The notes under the pieces were generated by a model. The model was not told the DNA's origin and made no database searches. It saw nothing but the letters and a program-made list of their open reading frames with translations. A DNA stretch of 64,000 bases from NCBI GenBank assembly GCA_944322925.1, contig CALUQM010000006.1, positions 1 to 64,000 of the forward strand, read 5' to 3'. Position 1 is the first letter of the stretch, and each line of letters begins with the position of its first letter. A program made the translations under genes and the position numbers. Origin of the DNA: an uncultured Bacteroidales bacterium. GTDB taxonomy: Bacteria; Bacteroidota; Bacteroidia; Bacteroidales; UBA932. Positions 16,446 through 27,000 of the stretch are shown one piece after another.

Positions 16446-19400
16446 TTAGAAAGTAAGGTTGACTCCGACCACATATCCGACACTCTTAGGATAGGCGGAA
16501 TAGTCTACGCCCGGAGTAAGAGGGGTGGAACGTCTCGTGTCGACTTCCGGATCATAACCGGAATAATTCGTGAGACAGAAAAGATTGGTTCCCGTCACAT
16601 AGAAACGGAGTCTCGAAATCTTTGCCTTCATCGTAAGGTGGGAAGGAAGGGTGTAGCCGATGGTGGCCGATGTCAGACGGAGGAAAGAACCGTCCTCGAC
16701 CGCCCAGTCTGAAAATACGGCATTGCCTACGGCAGGTGACCAGAGAGTGACGCCTTCATTCATGTCGGCAAGCCGGTCAGGATCATTTACGAGTTCTCCT
16801 GTCGACCAGTCAACATTGGTCCAGCGCTTTTCTCCCGTCTTCATGAGATTTCTTCTCTCGTATTTCCTCGAAGATGTGAATTCTATCTTGTTGGCATTGT
16901 AGATATCGTTTCCGAACACATAGTTGAAATTCGCGGAAAAGTCGATTCCGTAAAGATATCCGGACAACGAAATACCTCCGGTACCTACTGGCAGGGCATT
17001 TCCGATGACTCTCTTGTCGGCGGACGTGATCTTTTTGTCACCGTCCATGTCCTTGAGCTTCATCGCTCCCGGTCTCAGATAAGACTCGCCGATTATGCTG
17101 CTCGCATCGGCCACGCCTTCGGCAAGTATCCAGCCCTCGTTTTCATCATAGCGGCTGAAATCTTCCGGTTTGTAATAGCCGTCGGAAATATAGCCGTACA
17201 TGTTGCCGAGAGGCTGGCCGGCCTGGACTACATAGTCGACACCGACCTCGGAAGATGCCCAGCGCGATTCTGTCTCGATCTTGTCGAGCTCGCCGAGGCT
17301 GAGCACCTTGTTTTCGTTCAGGCTGATGTTCGCTCCGAGAGTGAGGCCGAAATTGTCCCTTTCCACGAGAACGGCATTGATGGAAACTTCAAGACCCTGA
17401 TTCTGCACCGAACCTATGTTCTGGTACTGGAATTCATAGCCCGAGCCTCCCGTAGGGAACTGGACGAGAAGGTCTTTGGTAGTATTGTGGTATGCCTCGA
17501 CCGATCCGTTCAGCCTTCCCTTGAAGAACGAGAAGTCGAGACCTATGTTGTGCGACAGGGTCTTCTCCCAGGTAAGGTCTTCATTGGCCATGATGGTATC
17601 GCCTCCGTCGGTCACGGTCGACCAGTAAGTGTTGCTCATGGAAATCCAGGAGGAGTTGTTGGAAGCGAATGTAAGGGCCGTCATGCCTGCAGGGATATTA
17701 TTGTTTCCGGCAGTACCGAAGCTGTATCTGAGCTTGAGATTGTCGAGCCATCCCGACGCTCCACTCATCCACGGTTCGTTGGATATGGTCCACGATGCGG
17801 CGGCCGAAGGGAAATAGCCCCACTGGTTGCCTTTTGAAAACTTCGATGATCCGTCGGCACGCATCGTGGCGGATACCGAGTATCTGTCGTCGAACGAATA
17901 GTTCACGCGTCCGAAGAACGAAAGGAGGACGTCGTCCGGATCATAATAGTTGTTGGTAGAGATAGGAGTACCTGTAGACATGAAGTTCCACGCCATTTCG
18001 GAATCGAAGAATTCCGGGAAATTCTCGACCATCGATGTCAGGGTATTGGATTTGGTCACTATGTATTCCTGGCCGGCGAGAAGGTCGAGCTTGTGTCTCT
18101 CATCGGTGAAAACCTCCGAAAAATTATAGCTCAGGGTATTCGTATTGCGGATTCTCTGCCTGTAATAGTCCTGATACTGGGCTGCCGGCTTGTCCTTGTA
18201 CTGGGCATTGTTGCCGACATAGTAGGTGGTGAGGCCGTAGAAACGGTTGTTTTCCTGGGTATAGCTGTCGAGACCTCCTTCTACCTTGAGGTTCAGGTTC
18301 TTGATGATATGCCATGTCACCGCTCCGTTCACTGTCCAGTTGCGGCGTATGCGCTTGTTGTCATTGTCGGCCACGGACTGGAGAGGAGGGGCATTGTCGC
18401 CGTAGTCCTCTTCAAGATCGGAACCTTCGATGGCTCCCGCAAGAGGTATCGGGGTGTACTGGACGGAATGCTTCAGACGGCCGTTTCCGGAAGTGGAACC
18501 CGAGTCGTTGATCGAATTGGCGCCCGACCCCATTATCTGTGTATCGGAATATCTTGCGTTGATGTCGAACGAAAGCTGCTTGATAGGCTTGTATGTCGTC
18601 TTGAAGTTGAGATTGTCCCTGCGATAGGTCGACCCTGTCATGATGGCATTGTCGCCGAGATGCGAATAGCTGGCGGTCCACCTTACCTTGTCCGTACTTC
18701 CCGAAACGGAAAGATTGTGACTGAATACGCGGCCGGTATTTCCGAAAACCTGGGAGATCCAGTCGTTGTACGGCACGTCCTGATACAGCGAGATGTCCTC
18801 ATATATGCCGAAAGCAGGTATATAGCTGTCCTCGTACTTGTCTCTGATAAGGGAAAGTTCATACTGGTTCCGTGCGAAATCATACGGGCTGTCGACTTCG
18901 ATGGCATCCTTGTTGGCCATCCACTTCTGCCCCCAGTACGCATTGTAGCTTACCGAGAATTTTCCGCTGGTTCCTCCCTTCGTTGTCACGAGGACTACGC
19001 CGTTCGCTCCCCTGGAACCGTAGATGGCGGTTGAAAAGGCGTCTTTCAGGACATCTATGCTCTGGATATCCGAAGCCGGTATGTCCGAAATGCTTTCTAC
19101 GGGGAAACCGTCGACGATATAAAGAGGCGAGCTGTCCTGGGTAATGGAGCCGGTACCGCGGACGCGGATCTTGATATCGGCGTCAGGATCTCCTTCCGTA
19201 GTCGTGACCTGCACTCCGGCCATTCTTCCGGTAAGGGCTTCGCTGACAGAGGTGACCGGCATTGCCGAAAGAGTCTTGCTGTCTACCGAAGACACTGAGC
19301 CGATAAGGTCTTTTCTCTTTACGGTAGCATAACCGATGACTACCGTTTCCTCGAGGAAGTTGGCATCCTCTTCCATCACTATATCATAGACGAGACTGCT

Positions 19401-19661
19401 GCCGATGCGCACTTCCTGGGTCCTCATGCCGATAAAGGAGAAAACGAGGGTTTTCCCGTGGGCATCCTGCACGTCCAGGGAGTATTTTCCGTCGACATCG
19501 GTCGAGGCTCCCGTAGTGGTGCCGTCGATAAATACCGAAACTCCCGCGAGCGGTTGACCTCCGGTATCCTTGACCACACCTGTGATCTGCTGGGCCGAAA
19601 CCGTCAGAGCGGCGGACAGGCCTGCGATCAATAGACAAATTCTATAAGTCAGATTGTTCAT
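16446..19661 (-). CDS. SusC/RagA-family TonB-dependent transporter
   Basis: 1071 aa. Signal peptide (MNNLTYRICLL to VSA) is followed by a carboxypeptidase-regulatory-like domain (about 25-105), then the TonB plug (about 120-235, with DVLKDAFSTAIYGSRGANGVVLVTTKGG, a hallmark split here only by family knowledge) and a 22-strand barrel ending in the aromatic residue of GVNLTF. No STN domain is present, so it should not act through an anti-sigma factor; regulation is more likely through the HTCS protein. It imports pectin oligosaccharides with SusD. A 103-bp gap with a near-consensus -7 site and an inverted repeat lies upstream, so it may have its own promoter in addition to read-through. Confidence 0.96.
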   Translation of the reverse strand: MNNLTYRICLLIAGLSAALTVSAQQITGVVKDTGGQPLAGVSVFIDGTTTGASTDVDGKYSLDVQDAHGKTLVFSFIGMRTQEVRIGSSLVYDIVMEEDANFLEETVVIGYATVKRKDLIGSVSSVDSKTLSAMPVTSVSEALTGRMAGVQVTTTEGDPDADIKIRVRGTGSITQDSSPLYIVDGFPVESISDIPASDIQSIDVLKDAFSTAIYGSRGANGVVLVTTKGGTSGKFSVSYNAYWGQKWMANKDAIEVDSPYDFARNQYELSLIRDKYEDSYIPAFGIYEDISLYQDVPYNDWISQVFGNTGRVFSHNLSVSGSTDKVRWTASYSHLGDNAIMTGSTYRRDNLNFKTTYKPIKQLSFDINARYSDTQIMGSGANSINDSGSTSGNGRLKHSVQYTPIPLAGAIEGSDLEEDYGDNAPPLQSVADNDNKRIRRNWTVNGAVTWHIIKNLNLKVEGGLDSYTQENNRFYGLTTYYVGNNAQYKDKPAAQYQDYYRQRIRNTNTLSYNFSEVFTDERHKLDLLAGQEYIVTKSNTLTSMVENFPEFFDSEMAWNFMSTGTPISTNNYYDPDDVLLSFFGRVNYSFDDRYSVSATMRADGSSKFSKGNQWGYFPSAAASWTISNEPWMSGASGWLDNLKLRYSFGTAGNNNIPAGMTALTFASNNSSWISMSNTYWSTVTDGGDTIMANEDLTWEKTLSHNIGLDFSFFKGRLNGSVEAYHNTTKDLLVQFPTGGSGYEFQYQNIGSVQNQGLEVSINAVLVERDNFGLTLGANISLNENKVLSLGELDKIETESRWASSEVGVDYVVQAGQPLGNMYGYISDGYYKPEDFSRYDENEGWILAEGVADASSIIGESYLRPGAMKLKDMDGDKKITSADKRVIGNALPVGTGGISLSGYLYGIDFSANFNYVFGNDIYNANKIEFTSSRKYERRNLMKTGEKRWTNVDWSTGELVNDPDRLADMNEGVTLWSPAVGNAVFSDWAVEDGSFLRLTSATIGYTLPSHLTMKAKISRLRFYVTGTNLFCLTNYSGYDPEVDTRRSTPLTPGVDYSAYPKSVGYVVGVNLTF

Positions 19662-19701
19662 AAAACTTATTGGTTAGTATTAATTGAATATGCGAAATTA
19701 C

Positions 19702-19726
19702 TCAATGCTCCGTCTGTGGGCATTGA
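19702..19726. promoter_or_regulatory. Inverted repeat upstream of susC, possible regulator site
   Basis: TCAATGC (19702-19708) and GCATTGA (19720-19726) are exact inverse complements 11 bp apart. On the minus strand a TAATTTCG sequence, one mismatch from the -7 consensus, directly follows the repeat. The position, just upstream of the putative -7 of susC, suits an activator such as the HTCS regulator, but direct repeats are more common for AraC-type domains. Confidence 0.4.
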
Positions 19727-19764
19727 AATATTATCGTAATAATTGTATTTTTTGACAATCGCGG

Positions 19765-21642
19765 TTACAGTGCGGTATAAACCGAATCGGAATTCTGCGA
19801 CGAGATTATTTCCCTTACGATGTAGTGAAGGTACATCTCGAGATTAGTGTATCTTCCGTAGGAGTCGAGCGATTTGGAATTTCCGTCGGACGCATTATCC
19901 GGGTCCAGGCCGAATTCCGTTTCGAACCAGTCCGGCATTCCGTCTCCGTCGGAATCTTTCGCGGCTGAGAGTTCTTCATCGGTTGCAGTATATTCAGGCC
20001 ATCCGCCGACTTCGGAAGGAAGGTCGATGATGGCTCCGGTACCCGCTTTCGCATCCCTTGCAGCACGGGCATCCACCTCATCCCTGACAAGAGAGGCTCC
20101 CCCTAAGTCGCACACTGCATCGAAAGCGTCGCTGGCCGAATGGGTGCTGGTATAGACTGTCTCGCCATAAGGCCCGTCGATTCCGAGAGGTGCGGTCAGT
20201 ATCACGGCGTCCGACGGGGTATCGTTCGTTTTGTCGTCGTGCCAGTACAGGCCGAGCAGATTGTCCGCGGCGAATTCAGGATATTCGACATAGACATTTC
20301 CCGAAACATAAAGTTCCGGATAGCCGTAGTCGATATTCTTGGAAGTATATATTCCGTTGACATCATAGAAATACCCTCGGTCGCGCGAATCCGCACCCTG
20401 CCGGTAATAGTTGTTCACGAGATTGAACCAGCCGCCTTCGCCGCCGTAGGTATTGTTGCTGCCCCAGTTGAAGACGACATTGTTCCGGTAGTCCACATTT
20501 CCGCGGCGGGCCGGATTGTCCGGATTCTCGTATATCTGAGGATGGTCGAAGCGCGGATTGCGGCTGTCGTGGTTTGCAAGCATGTTGTGATGGAACGAAG
20601 CGTTCTTTCCTCCCCAGATCCCTCCGTAGCCGTGCTCTCCCTTGGGATGGTTCGAATCCTTGAGGCTTTCGGTCAGGATGCACCACTGCATGGTGAAATT
20701 CTCGTTCCCGTAGAATGAGGCGCATTCATCTATCGACCACGACATCGAACAATGGTCGAGGATGATGTCACGCTGCCTGCGTCCCCAGATACAGTCTTCT
20801 CCGTCGGTATTCAGGACCTTGTTTCCGAGACGGAAGCGCACGAATCTGACAATCACATTGTCGGCTTCGACTACCGTAGAATAATTCTTTATGCAGATGC
20901 CGTCCCCCGGGGCCGTCTGTCCTGCTATGGTAAGGTTCCCGTTCTTTATCCTGAGCTGCGATTCCAGCTCGATTATTCCCGCCACATCGAAGACGATCGT
21001 GCGTGGGCCGCTTTCATTGACAGCCGCCCTGAGCGAACCTGCACCGGAATCATTCAGGTTGGTGACATGAATTACACGGCCTCCGCGGCCTCCCGTAACA
21101 TACATTCCCCCGCCTTCGGCTCCAGGGAAAGCCCTTGCCGCACCGTCACGGTCTTCCGCAGCCGGAATAAGGAATTTTTCATAATCCCCGGCAGGGACGA
21201 CAGGATCAGGATCCGGTTCCGGATCGGGGTCGGGAGCCGGTCCGGGCACGGATTCTCCCGGTATGACCTCCATGGCGGCGGAATATCCGGACTCGCCGTC
21301 TGCAGTCCTTACCTTTATCTTGAAATAATATTTCCCGCCTGTCTCCAGACCTTCGAACGTGTAGGAAGTAGCCGTTATCTGCTCCCACAGGGCTGTTCCG
21401 GACTCGTCTTCCAGCCTTACCGTATAAGATTCCGCGCCTTCCACGGCCGCCCAGGTGAAGGTCAGGGATGTTTCGGAAACGTATGTCAGCGTGATCTGCT
21501 CCGGAGGCAGGACGACAACGGGCTGTTCCGGATCCATTTCAGGGCTGCAGGCAGCAGCTGCAGCAGCCAGTACGGCAGGCAGAACGGAATTGCGCAGTTT
21601 CAGCAATCCTCTGCGGACAGTATCTTGCAGTTTCAAAATCAT
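19765..21642 (-). CDS. Secreted pectate lyase, PL1-like, with N-terminal FN3 domain
   Basis: 625 aa lipoprotein (hydrophobic run ending AAAAAC). An FN3 domain (about 45-128) is joined by a Pro/Asp-rich linker (about 130-150) to a PL1-type right-handed beta-helix (about 160-510). Signatures are AFPGAEGGG, GGRGG, DHCSMSWSIDE and HHNMLANHDSRNPRFDHP, the RxPR-like segment probably carrying the catalytic arginine. The C-terminus has a calcium-binding-like repeat DSDGDGMPDWFE (about 575-586), common in secreted Bacteroidota enzymes. It cleaves de-esterified homogalacturonan by beta-elimination at the cell surface. It lies 22 bp downstream of the GH105-PL1 gene, whose lyase half is clearly related to it. 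Confidence 0.9.
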   Translation of the reverse strand: MILKLQDTVRRGLLKLRNSVLPAVLAAAAAACSPEMDPEQPVVVLPPEQITLTYVSETSLTFTWAAVEGAESYTVRLEDESGTALWEQITATSYTFEGLETGGKYYFKIKVRTADGESGYSAAMEVIPGESVPGPAPDPDPEPDPDPVVPAGDYEKFLIPAAEDRDGAARAFPGAEGGGMYVTGGRGGRVIHVTNLNDSGAGSLRAAVNESGPRTIVFDVAGIIELESQLRIKNGNLTIAGQTAPGDGICIKNYSTVVEADNVIVRFVRFRLGNKVLNTDGEDCIWGRRQRDIILDHCSMSWSIDECASFYGNENFTMQWCILTESLKDSNHPKGEHGYGGIWGGKNASFHHNMLANHDSRNPRFDHPQIYENPDNPARRGNVDYRNNVVFNWGSNNTYGGEGGWFNLVNNYYRQGADSRDRGYFYDVNGIYTSKNIDYGYPELYVSGNVYVEYPEFAADNLLGLYWHDDKTNDTPSDAVILTAPLGIDGPYGETVYTSTHSASDAFDAVCDLGGASLVRDEVDARAARDAKAGTGAIIDLPSEVGGWPEYTATDEELSAAKDSDGDGMPDWFETEFGLDPDNASDGNSKSLDSYGRYTNLEMYLHYIVREIISSQNSDSVYTAL

Positions 21643-21664
21643 GTCTATCTATAATTTATTGTTG

Positions 21665-24076
21665 TCAGTCATCCAATACGTCATTTTCCGAATCGATGAT
21701 TCCCGGCAGTCCGGTAACGGAGCCGTAGTCGGTCACCTTCCCCGTCCTTATCTGCCTTATTACCCTCGCATCGGTGTCATCGCGGCGCAGGGACGCTCCG
21801 GCATGTTTCAGCACTGCCTTGAAGGCCTCTGCAGCAGGCTGCACCTCTGCCGGATATTTCATGAAAAACGGCTCAGCTGCTGAAATTTCCGAATATTCGG
21901 CTTCATAGCCCGCGATCTTGTCATAGTCCGGCGTCTTGCCGTACCAGTTCCCCTTTCTGACAAGGGAAACATCATAGACATTGTCCCTTATATGGAATGA
22001 TCCAGGAATCATCGACGTGGATTCCGAAGTATATACTTCAAGATAGCGGCCGTTCAGATTCCTGGTAGCAGGTCCGGGAATGAAAGTATTGCCGACTACA
22101 TTGAACCAGCCTTCCTCACCGCCGTAGATTGCCTTCATCCCCCAGTTGAACACGACATTGTTCACGAATTCCACGGTCCCTCGGTAAAAAAGTCCATCCG
22201 TACCGTCATATAAGGCAGGATGGTCGAAACGCGGATTGCGGCTGTTGTTGTCCGCAAGGATATTGTGGTGGAAGGAAACATTCCTGCCGCCCCATATACC
22301 GCCGTATCCGTGTTCGCCCTTGCGGTGAATGGAACTGTTCAGGGCCTCTGCTATCACGCACCACTGGACGGAAGCATCGGAGATGGCATAGAACGATGCG
22401 TTTTCATCGGTCGCCCAGCTCATTGAACAGTGGTCTATGATGACATTGCGGACCCGACGCGCGCCGAGAGCGTCGTTTTCATCCTTCATCTCCGAACCCA
22501 TGCGGAATCTCAGATATCTGACAATGACCTCGTCGGCACCGACATAAAGCCCGTGATCCTTCAGAGTAATGCCTTCTCCGGGCGCAGTTTCTCCTGAAAT
22601 CGTAATATAAGGGTCCTCTATCTTCAGCGTGGACTTGAGGCTGATATCGCCTGACACGGCGAATTCGACTATTCTCGGTTCTTCCGACTCTACGGCATGG
22701 CGCAGGGTGCCTTCTTCATCGCTGTCCTCGAGGGAAGTCACGACATAAACCTTCCCTCCCTTTCCTCCGCGGGTGTATTTGCCGCCTCCGTCGGCGCCTT
22801 CGAATGCAAGCTCCCTGACAACGGGCTCCGATACCGTCTTTCCGTTCCGCACTGCCGTCCCGTCAAAGACATATTCGATATTTTCCGCCGCCTCATACTC
22901 GAGCGAAGCCCAGATGAACGGGCCTACGCCCTTGCAATCATTGTCTATGACAGGCTCGCTCAGATAATAATCGTAGGTACCGCTTCTGTTCTCCTTGCCG
23001 CCGAGACCGGCCACCGAACAGCATGAAGTAATGGAAAGCGTACCGTCAGGATTTTCCTTTACGAATGTTTTTACGAATTTCCGGTACAGATCCCTCGAAT
23101 ATTCGCGCCATTCGTCCGACAGCCATCCCTGGCGGACGCCCTTCATGTAGGCATACACGAACATCGACGATGCAGTGGCTTCAAGGTAATTCCCTTCCCT
23201 GCCTGGGCAGTCGAGCACCTGGTACCACATGCCGGTCTCAGGATCGGCAAAGTCAGGCAGAATCTCCATGATGTATCTGAATTTTTCTATCAGATCCTCC
23301 CTGCCCGGATGCCCGTCCGGAATATAGTCCAGGGTTTCGGCAATAGCCATGACATACCAGCCGCATGCCCGTCCCCAGGCATGGGCAGACTGTCCTGTCA
23401 GCGAATCCGCCCAGAACATCGAACGCGATTCATCCCAGGCATGTCTGAAAAGCCCCGTTTCGGGATCGAATGTATGGCGTGAGGCCACTTCGAAATGATT
23501 GCATATATCGCTGAACAGGGAATCCCTTTCGTCTTTCGGGGAAAATTTCTTAGTATATTCGGCATAGAACGGCTGGGCCATGTACAGGCCGTCGAGCCAT
23601 ACCTGGTGCGGGTAAATCCGCTTGTGCCAGAATGCCCCTTCGCCTGTCCTCGGCTGGGTATCGAGCTGTTCCCTCAGTTTGCGGAGAACACGACGGTATT
23701 TCTGGTTTCCTGTATCGTAATACAGCCTGTAGTATATTCTGCCGGGACAGATGTGGTCGACATTGTAGTTCTCTTTCTTGTAGGTAGCCACATTGCCGTT
23801 CTCATCCGCCATCGTATCCGCCCAGTGACGCACGTAATCCCTGGCGTATGGCAGATCGTACCTGTCGGCGACATCCAGGAAAGAAAGAAGCTCCAGACCG
23901 GTCGTGTAATTCCACTTCAGCCTGCCCTGACGGCCGTCGAGCCATGTGGCATCCGGATTCCTCAACATCTCGGAATTCATCATCCGCACGGAATACGGGA
24001 TATTCCGGTCTCCGGCAAAAAGAGTCTGCGGCAGAATGAGCGACACCGCAAATATGCAAACCAGTATGTTTTTCAT
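21665..24076 (-). CDS. GH105-PL1 fusion: unsaturated uronyl hydrolase plus pectate lyase
   Basis: 803 aa from ATG 24076. The frame is open upstream, but that part is a shadow of the regulator gene; the ATG gives a signal peptide ending LFAGD. The N-terminal half (about 25-385) is GH105: an alpha/alpha barrel with HQVWLDGLYMAQPF (catalytic Asp expected here), SAHAWGRACGWYVMA and a closing GPFIWASLEYE. The C-terminal half (about 415-800) is a PL1 beta-helix with AFEGADGGG, DHCSMSWATDE and NPRFDHP. PL1 cutting creates oligomers with a 4,5-unsaturated uronate at the non-reducing end, which GH105 then removes, so the two halves act in sequence. It starts 2 bp after the regulator stop codon. Confidence 0.92.
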   Translation of the reverse strand: MKNILVCIFAVSLILPQTLFAGDRNIPYSVRMMNSEMLRNPDATWLDGRQGRLKWNYTTGLELLSFLDVADRYDLPYARDYVRHWADTMADENGNVATYKKENYNVDHICPGRIYYRLYYDTGNQKYRRVLRKLREQLDTQPRTGEGAFWHKRIYPHQVWLDGLYMAQPFYAEYTKKFSPKDERDSLFSDICNHFEVASRHTFDPETGLFRHAWDESRSMFWADSLTGQSAHAWGRACGWYVMAIAETLDYIPDGHPGREDLIEKFRYIMEILPDFADPETGMWYQVLDCPGREGNYLEATASSMFVYAYMKGVRQGWLSDEWREYSRDLYRKFVKTFVKENPDGTLSITSCCSVAGLGGKENRSGTYDYYLSEPVIDNDCKGVGPFIWASLEYEAAENIEYVFDGTAVRNGKTVSEPVVRELAFEGADGGGKYTRGGKGGKVYVVTSLEDSDEEGTLRHAVESEEPRIVEFAVSGDISLKSTLKIEDPYITISGETAPGEGITLKDHGLYVGADEVIVRYLRFRMGSEMKDENDALGARRVRNVIIDHCSMSWATDENASFYAISDASVQWCVIAEALNSSIHRKGEHGYGGIWGGRNVSFHHNILADNNSRNPRFDHPALYDGTDGLFYRGTVEFVNNVVFNWGMKAIYGGEEGWFNVVGNTFIPGPATRNLNGRYLEVYTSESTSMIPGSFHIRDNVYDVSLVRKGNWYGKTPDYDKIAGYEAEYSEISAAEPFFMKYPAEVQPAAEAFKAVLKHAGASLRRDDTDARVIRQIRTGKVTDYGSVTGLPGIIDSENDVLDD

Positions 24077-24078
24077 GA

Positions 24079-27000
24079 CTATTGTTGTTTGTCGGTTTTG
24101 TGTTCCTTGATATAATCTATCGGAGAAAGTCCGAAATGTTTTTTGAAAGAGCGGCTGAAATAGCCAGGATCGGAAAATCCCACCTTGTAGCACGTTTCGG
24201 AAACCGAATACTGCCCGCTCCGGAGATAATAGGTAGCCTTTTCCAGCCTGAAATCCTGGATAAGCTCCACCGGAGACTTGCCTGTCAGACCCTTGATCTT
24301 GTTGTACATGGACGTCCTGCCCATCCCTACGTATGCCGCAAGCTGGTCCACCGTCACTTCAGCATCGGAAATATTTTCCTCCAGCCATGCCATCACCTTC
24401 TTTATCAGGCTCTCGTCCCTGTCGGTAATGACAATCTCGTCCGGCTGGATTTCCACTTTGGCCTCCTTTCTGGACTGCTCGGCAGAATGCGCGAACATGG
24501 ACAGCAGGGTCCTCCTTCTTTCCATCAGGTTCTCTATCCTGGCTGACAGCAGCTCCATTGTGAAAGGCTTGGAGATATATCCGTCCACCCCGTATTTCAT
24601 CGCGCGGAGATGCGTATCGTCCTCATGCTTGGCCGTAATCATGATTATCGGGATATGGCTCGTATTGAAATCGCTCCTGATACGGTTGACAAGGCCGATT
24701 CCGTCCATCTGAGGCATCATCAGGTCCGTAACTATGATATCTGGCATCCAGCCCTGGTCTATAAGCGAGAGGGCCTCCACCCCGTTGGAAGCGTCCTTTA
24801 CCTCGTACCTGTTGATAAGGGCATTGTAAATGTAGACTTTCAGTTCCGCATTATCCTCGACGACCATAACCTTGAGTGCGTTTTCAGGGAAGGTAGGCTT
24901 CACCTTGTATTTGCTCAGTCCGTAGGACTCCGCCTTGTCGTCCGCGGCATCTTCACCGACAAACCTCGCCGTCTCCTCGTTGAAATGCTCTTTCCCGAGA
25001 GGAAGTCTCACGTAGAAGCGGGAGCCCTTTCCCTTTTCGCTTTCCACCCAGATCTTTCCTCCGTGGACATCCGCTATCTCCTTGCAGAAAGACAGTCCGA
25101 TGCCGCTGCTGGCCATGCCGTTGAACGGGGTATCGGAATTCGAGATGAACGGTTCGAAAATGGCTGTCTGCCTGTCCTTGGGAACGCCGATGCCGTTGTC
25201 GCTGACCATTATCGTATATTCTTCTTCCCGGTCCTTGTACAATACGGCGACTTCTATCCTTCCGCCGTCGGCCGTATATTTGAAGGCGTTGGATATAAGG
25301 TTGTATATCAACGCTTCTATCCTTACCGAATCGCCCCAGACGGTCAGGGAATCCACGGAATGAGTAAGCCTCATTTCGATATGCCTCTCAATGGACATGT
25401 CCTTGAAATCATCGTAGACCTGCTTTACGAGCCGCACGATATCTATCCTGCCGACATTCAGCTTTATCTTTCCCCTGACAATGCGCCTGATGTCCAGAAG
25501 CTGGTTGACGAGGGTCATCATCCTCTTGGAATTCCTGTACACGAGATTGACGCTGTATTCTTCCGGGGAGTCGGGGGAAAGCCTGTTCCTTATGTCTTCG
25601 ATGCCGCCGAGAATGAGGGTCAGAGGAGTCCTCAGTTCATGCGATATGTTAGTGAAGAAACGTCCCTTTATGTCATTCAGGCTTTCCTGCAGGGCCACGT
25701 CGTTTTTCAGCTTGACGGAAGTGACGAACATCCTCACGAGAATCGAGACCATCACGGCGGCCAGGATGCAGTACAGGACTACCGCCCACCAGGACGCCCA
25801 CGGGTGAGGCTTGACGCGGATATCCACCGATATCGTCTGCGGATCGGAATACCCGTCTTCCGTAGAGGCCGAGACCATGAACGTGTAGTTCCCTGCCGGA
25901 ATCCTCGAATACGACACCGCCGTACTCCTGTTCGAAGATATCCACGACTTGTTGTACCCTTTCAGCATGTAGTTGAACCTGACGTTGTCCTGTATCCTGA
26001 AGTTGAGGGAAGCGTAATCGATGCTGAAAAACGAATAGTCATGAGGGATGACAACCTTTTTCCGGACAGGAACCCTGACTCCGTCTACCGTAAGGCCGGA
26101 AATCACAAGCCGCTTGTCTTCCGGCTCGTAGCTGAACTCGTCGGGATCTATGTGGTACAGATTGTTCAGGGTGCCGAAAACGATGGAACCGTCCCGGAGC
26201 CTGGCGCAGGTCGCCTCGCTGAATGTCGTGGAGACCACACCGTCATACCTTGAATAATTCACTACCGAACTGTCTTTCATCGAGACCTTCGAGATGCCTG
26301 TCTCTGTGGCTATCCATATATTGCCGCTGTCGTCGTCTACCGCAGAGAGAACGATATTGCTTCCGAGTCCGTCAGTCCGGCCGACAATGTCGAACCACGG
26401 CCTGCCACCGTCGAATCTTATCCTGTTCAGGCCGCCGCCGAATGTGCAGAGCCACGTATCCTCCGCCCTGTCGGTAAAAATATAGATAATATCGTTGTTG
26501 CCGAGAGAATGTATGTCTCCCGGGATTTTCTGCACTACATTAAAGACTGTCTGTTCCGGATTTTCCTGAGGATAGAACCATATCAAACCGCCTATCGTCG
26601 CCACGAGCATTCTGCCGTCAGGCATGCAGTGAACATACCTGACCTTTTCGCCCATGTCGAGAGGATAGGACGGAAAATCCCTGTATACAGTAAGGAATTC
26701 ATCACTTCCCGGATCGGCGAGCACCGAAAGACCGCCGCCGTATGTACCGACCCAGATACGCCCGTCCCTGTCCTCGGTGATCGAATAGACGTCATCCGAA
26801 CTCAGGGAACTGCGGCCGGAATCGTCATGCCGGTATCGCGACGCCACTGCATAAGAGTTCCCTTTCCGCTGCAGTTTCAGCAGGCCGTCGCCTTTCGTAC
26901 CGAGCCATATATTGCCGGCAGAATCTTCGAAAATCGAATATATGACCCCGAAATCACCTGAACCGGCTATTTTCCTGCACACCGACATGTCCTGCGAATA

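Noticed and set aside
24077..24193. Upstream extension of the GH105-PL1 frame
   Set aside because: It lies inside the HTCS gene in another frame and is not a signal peptide.
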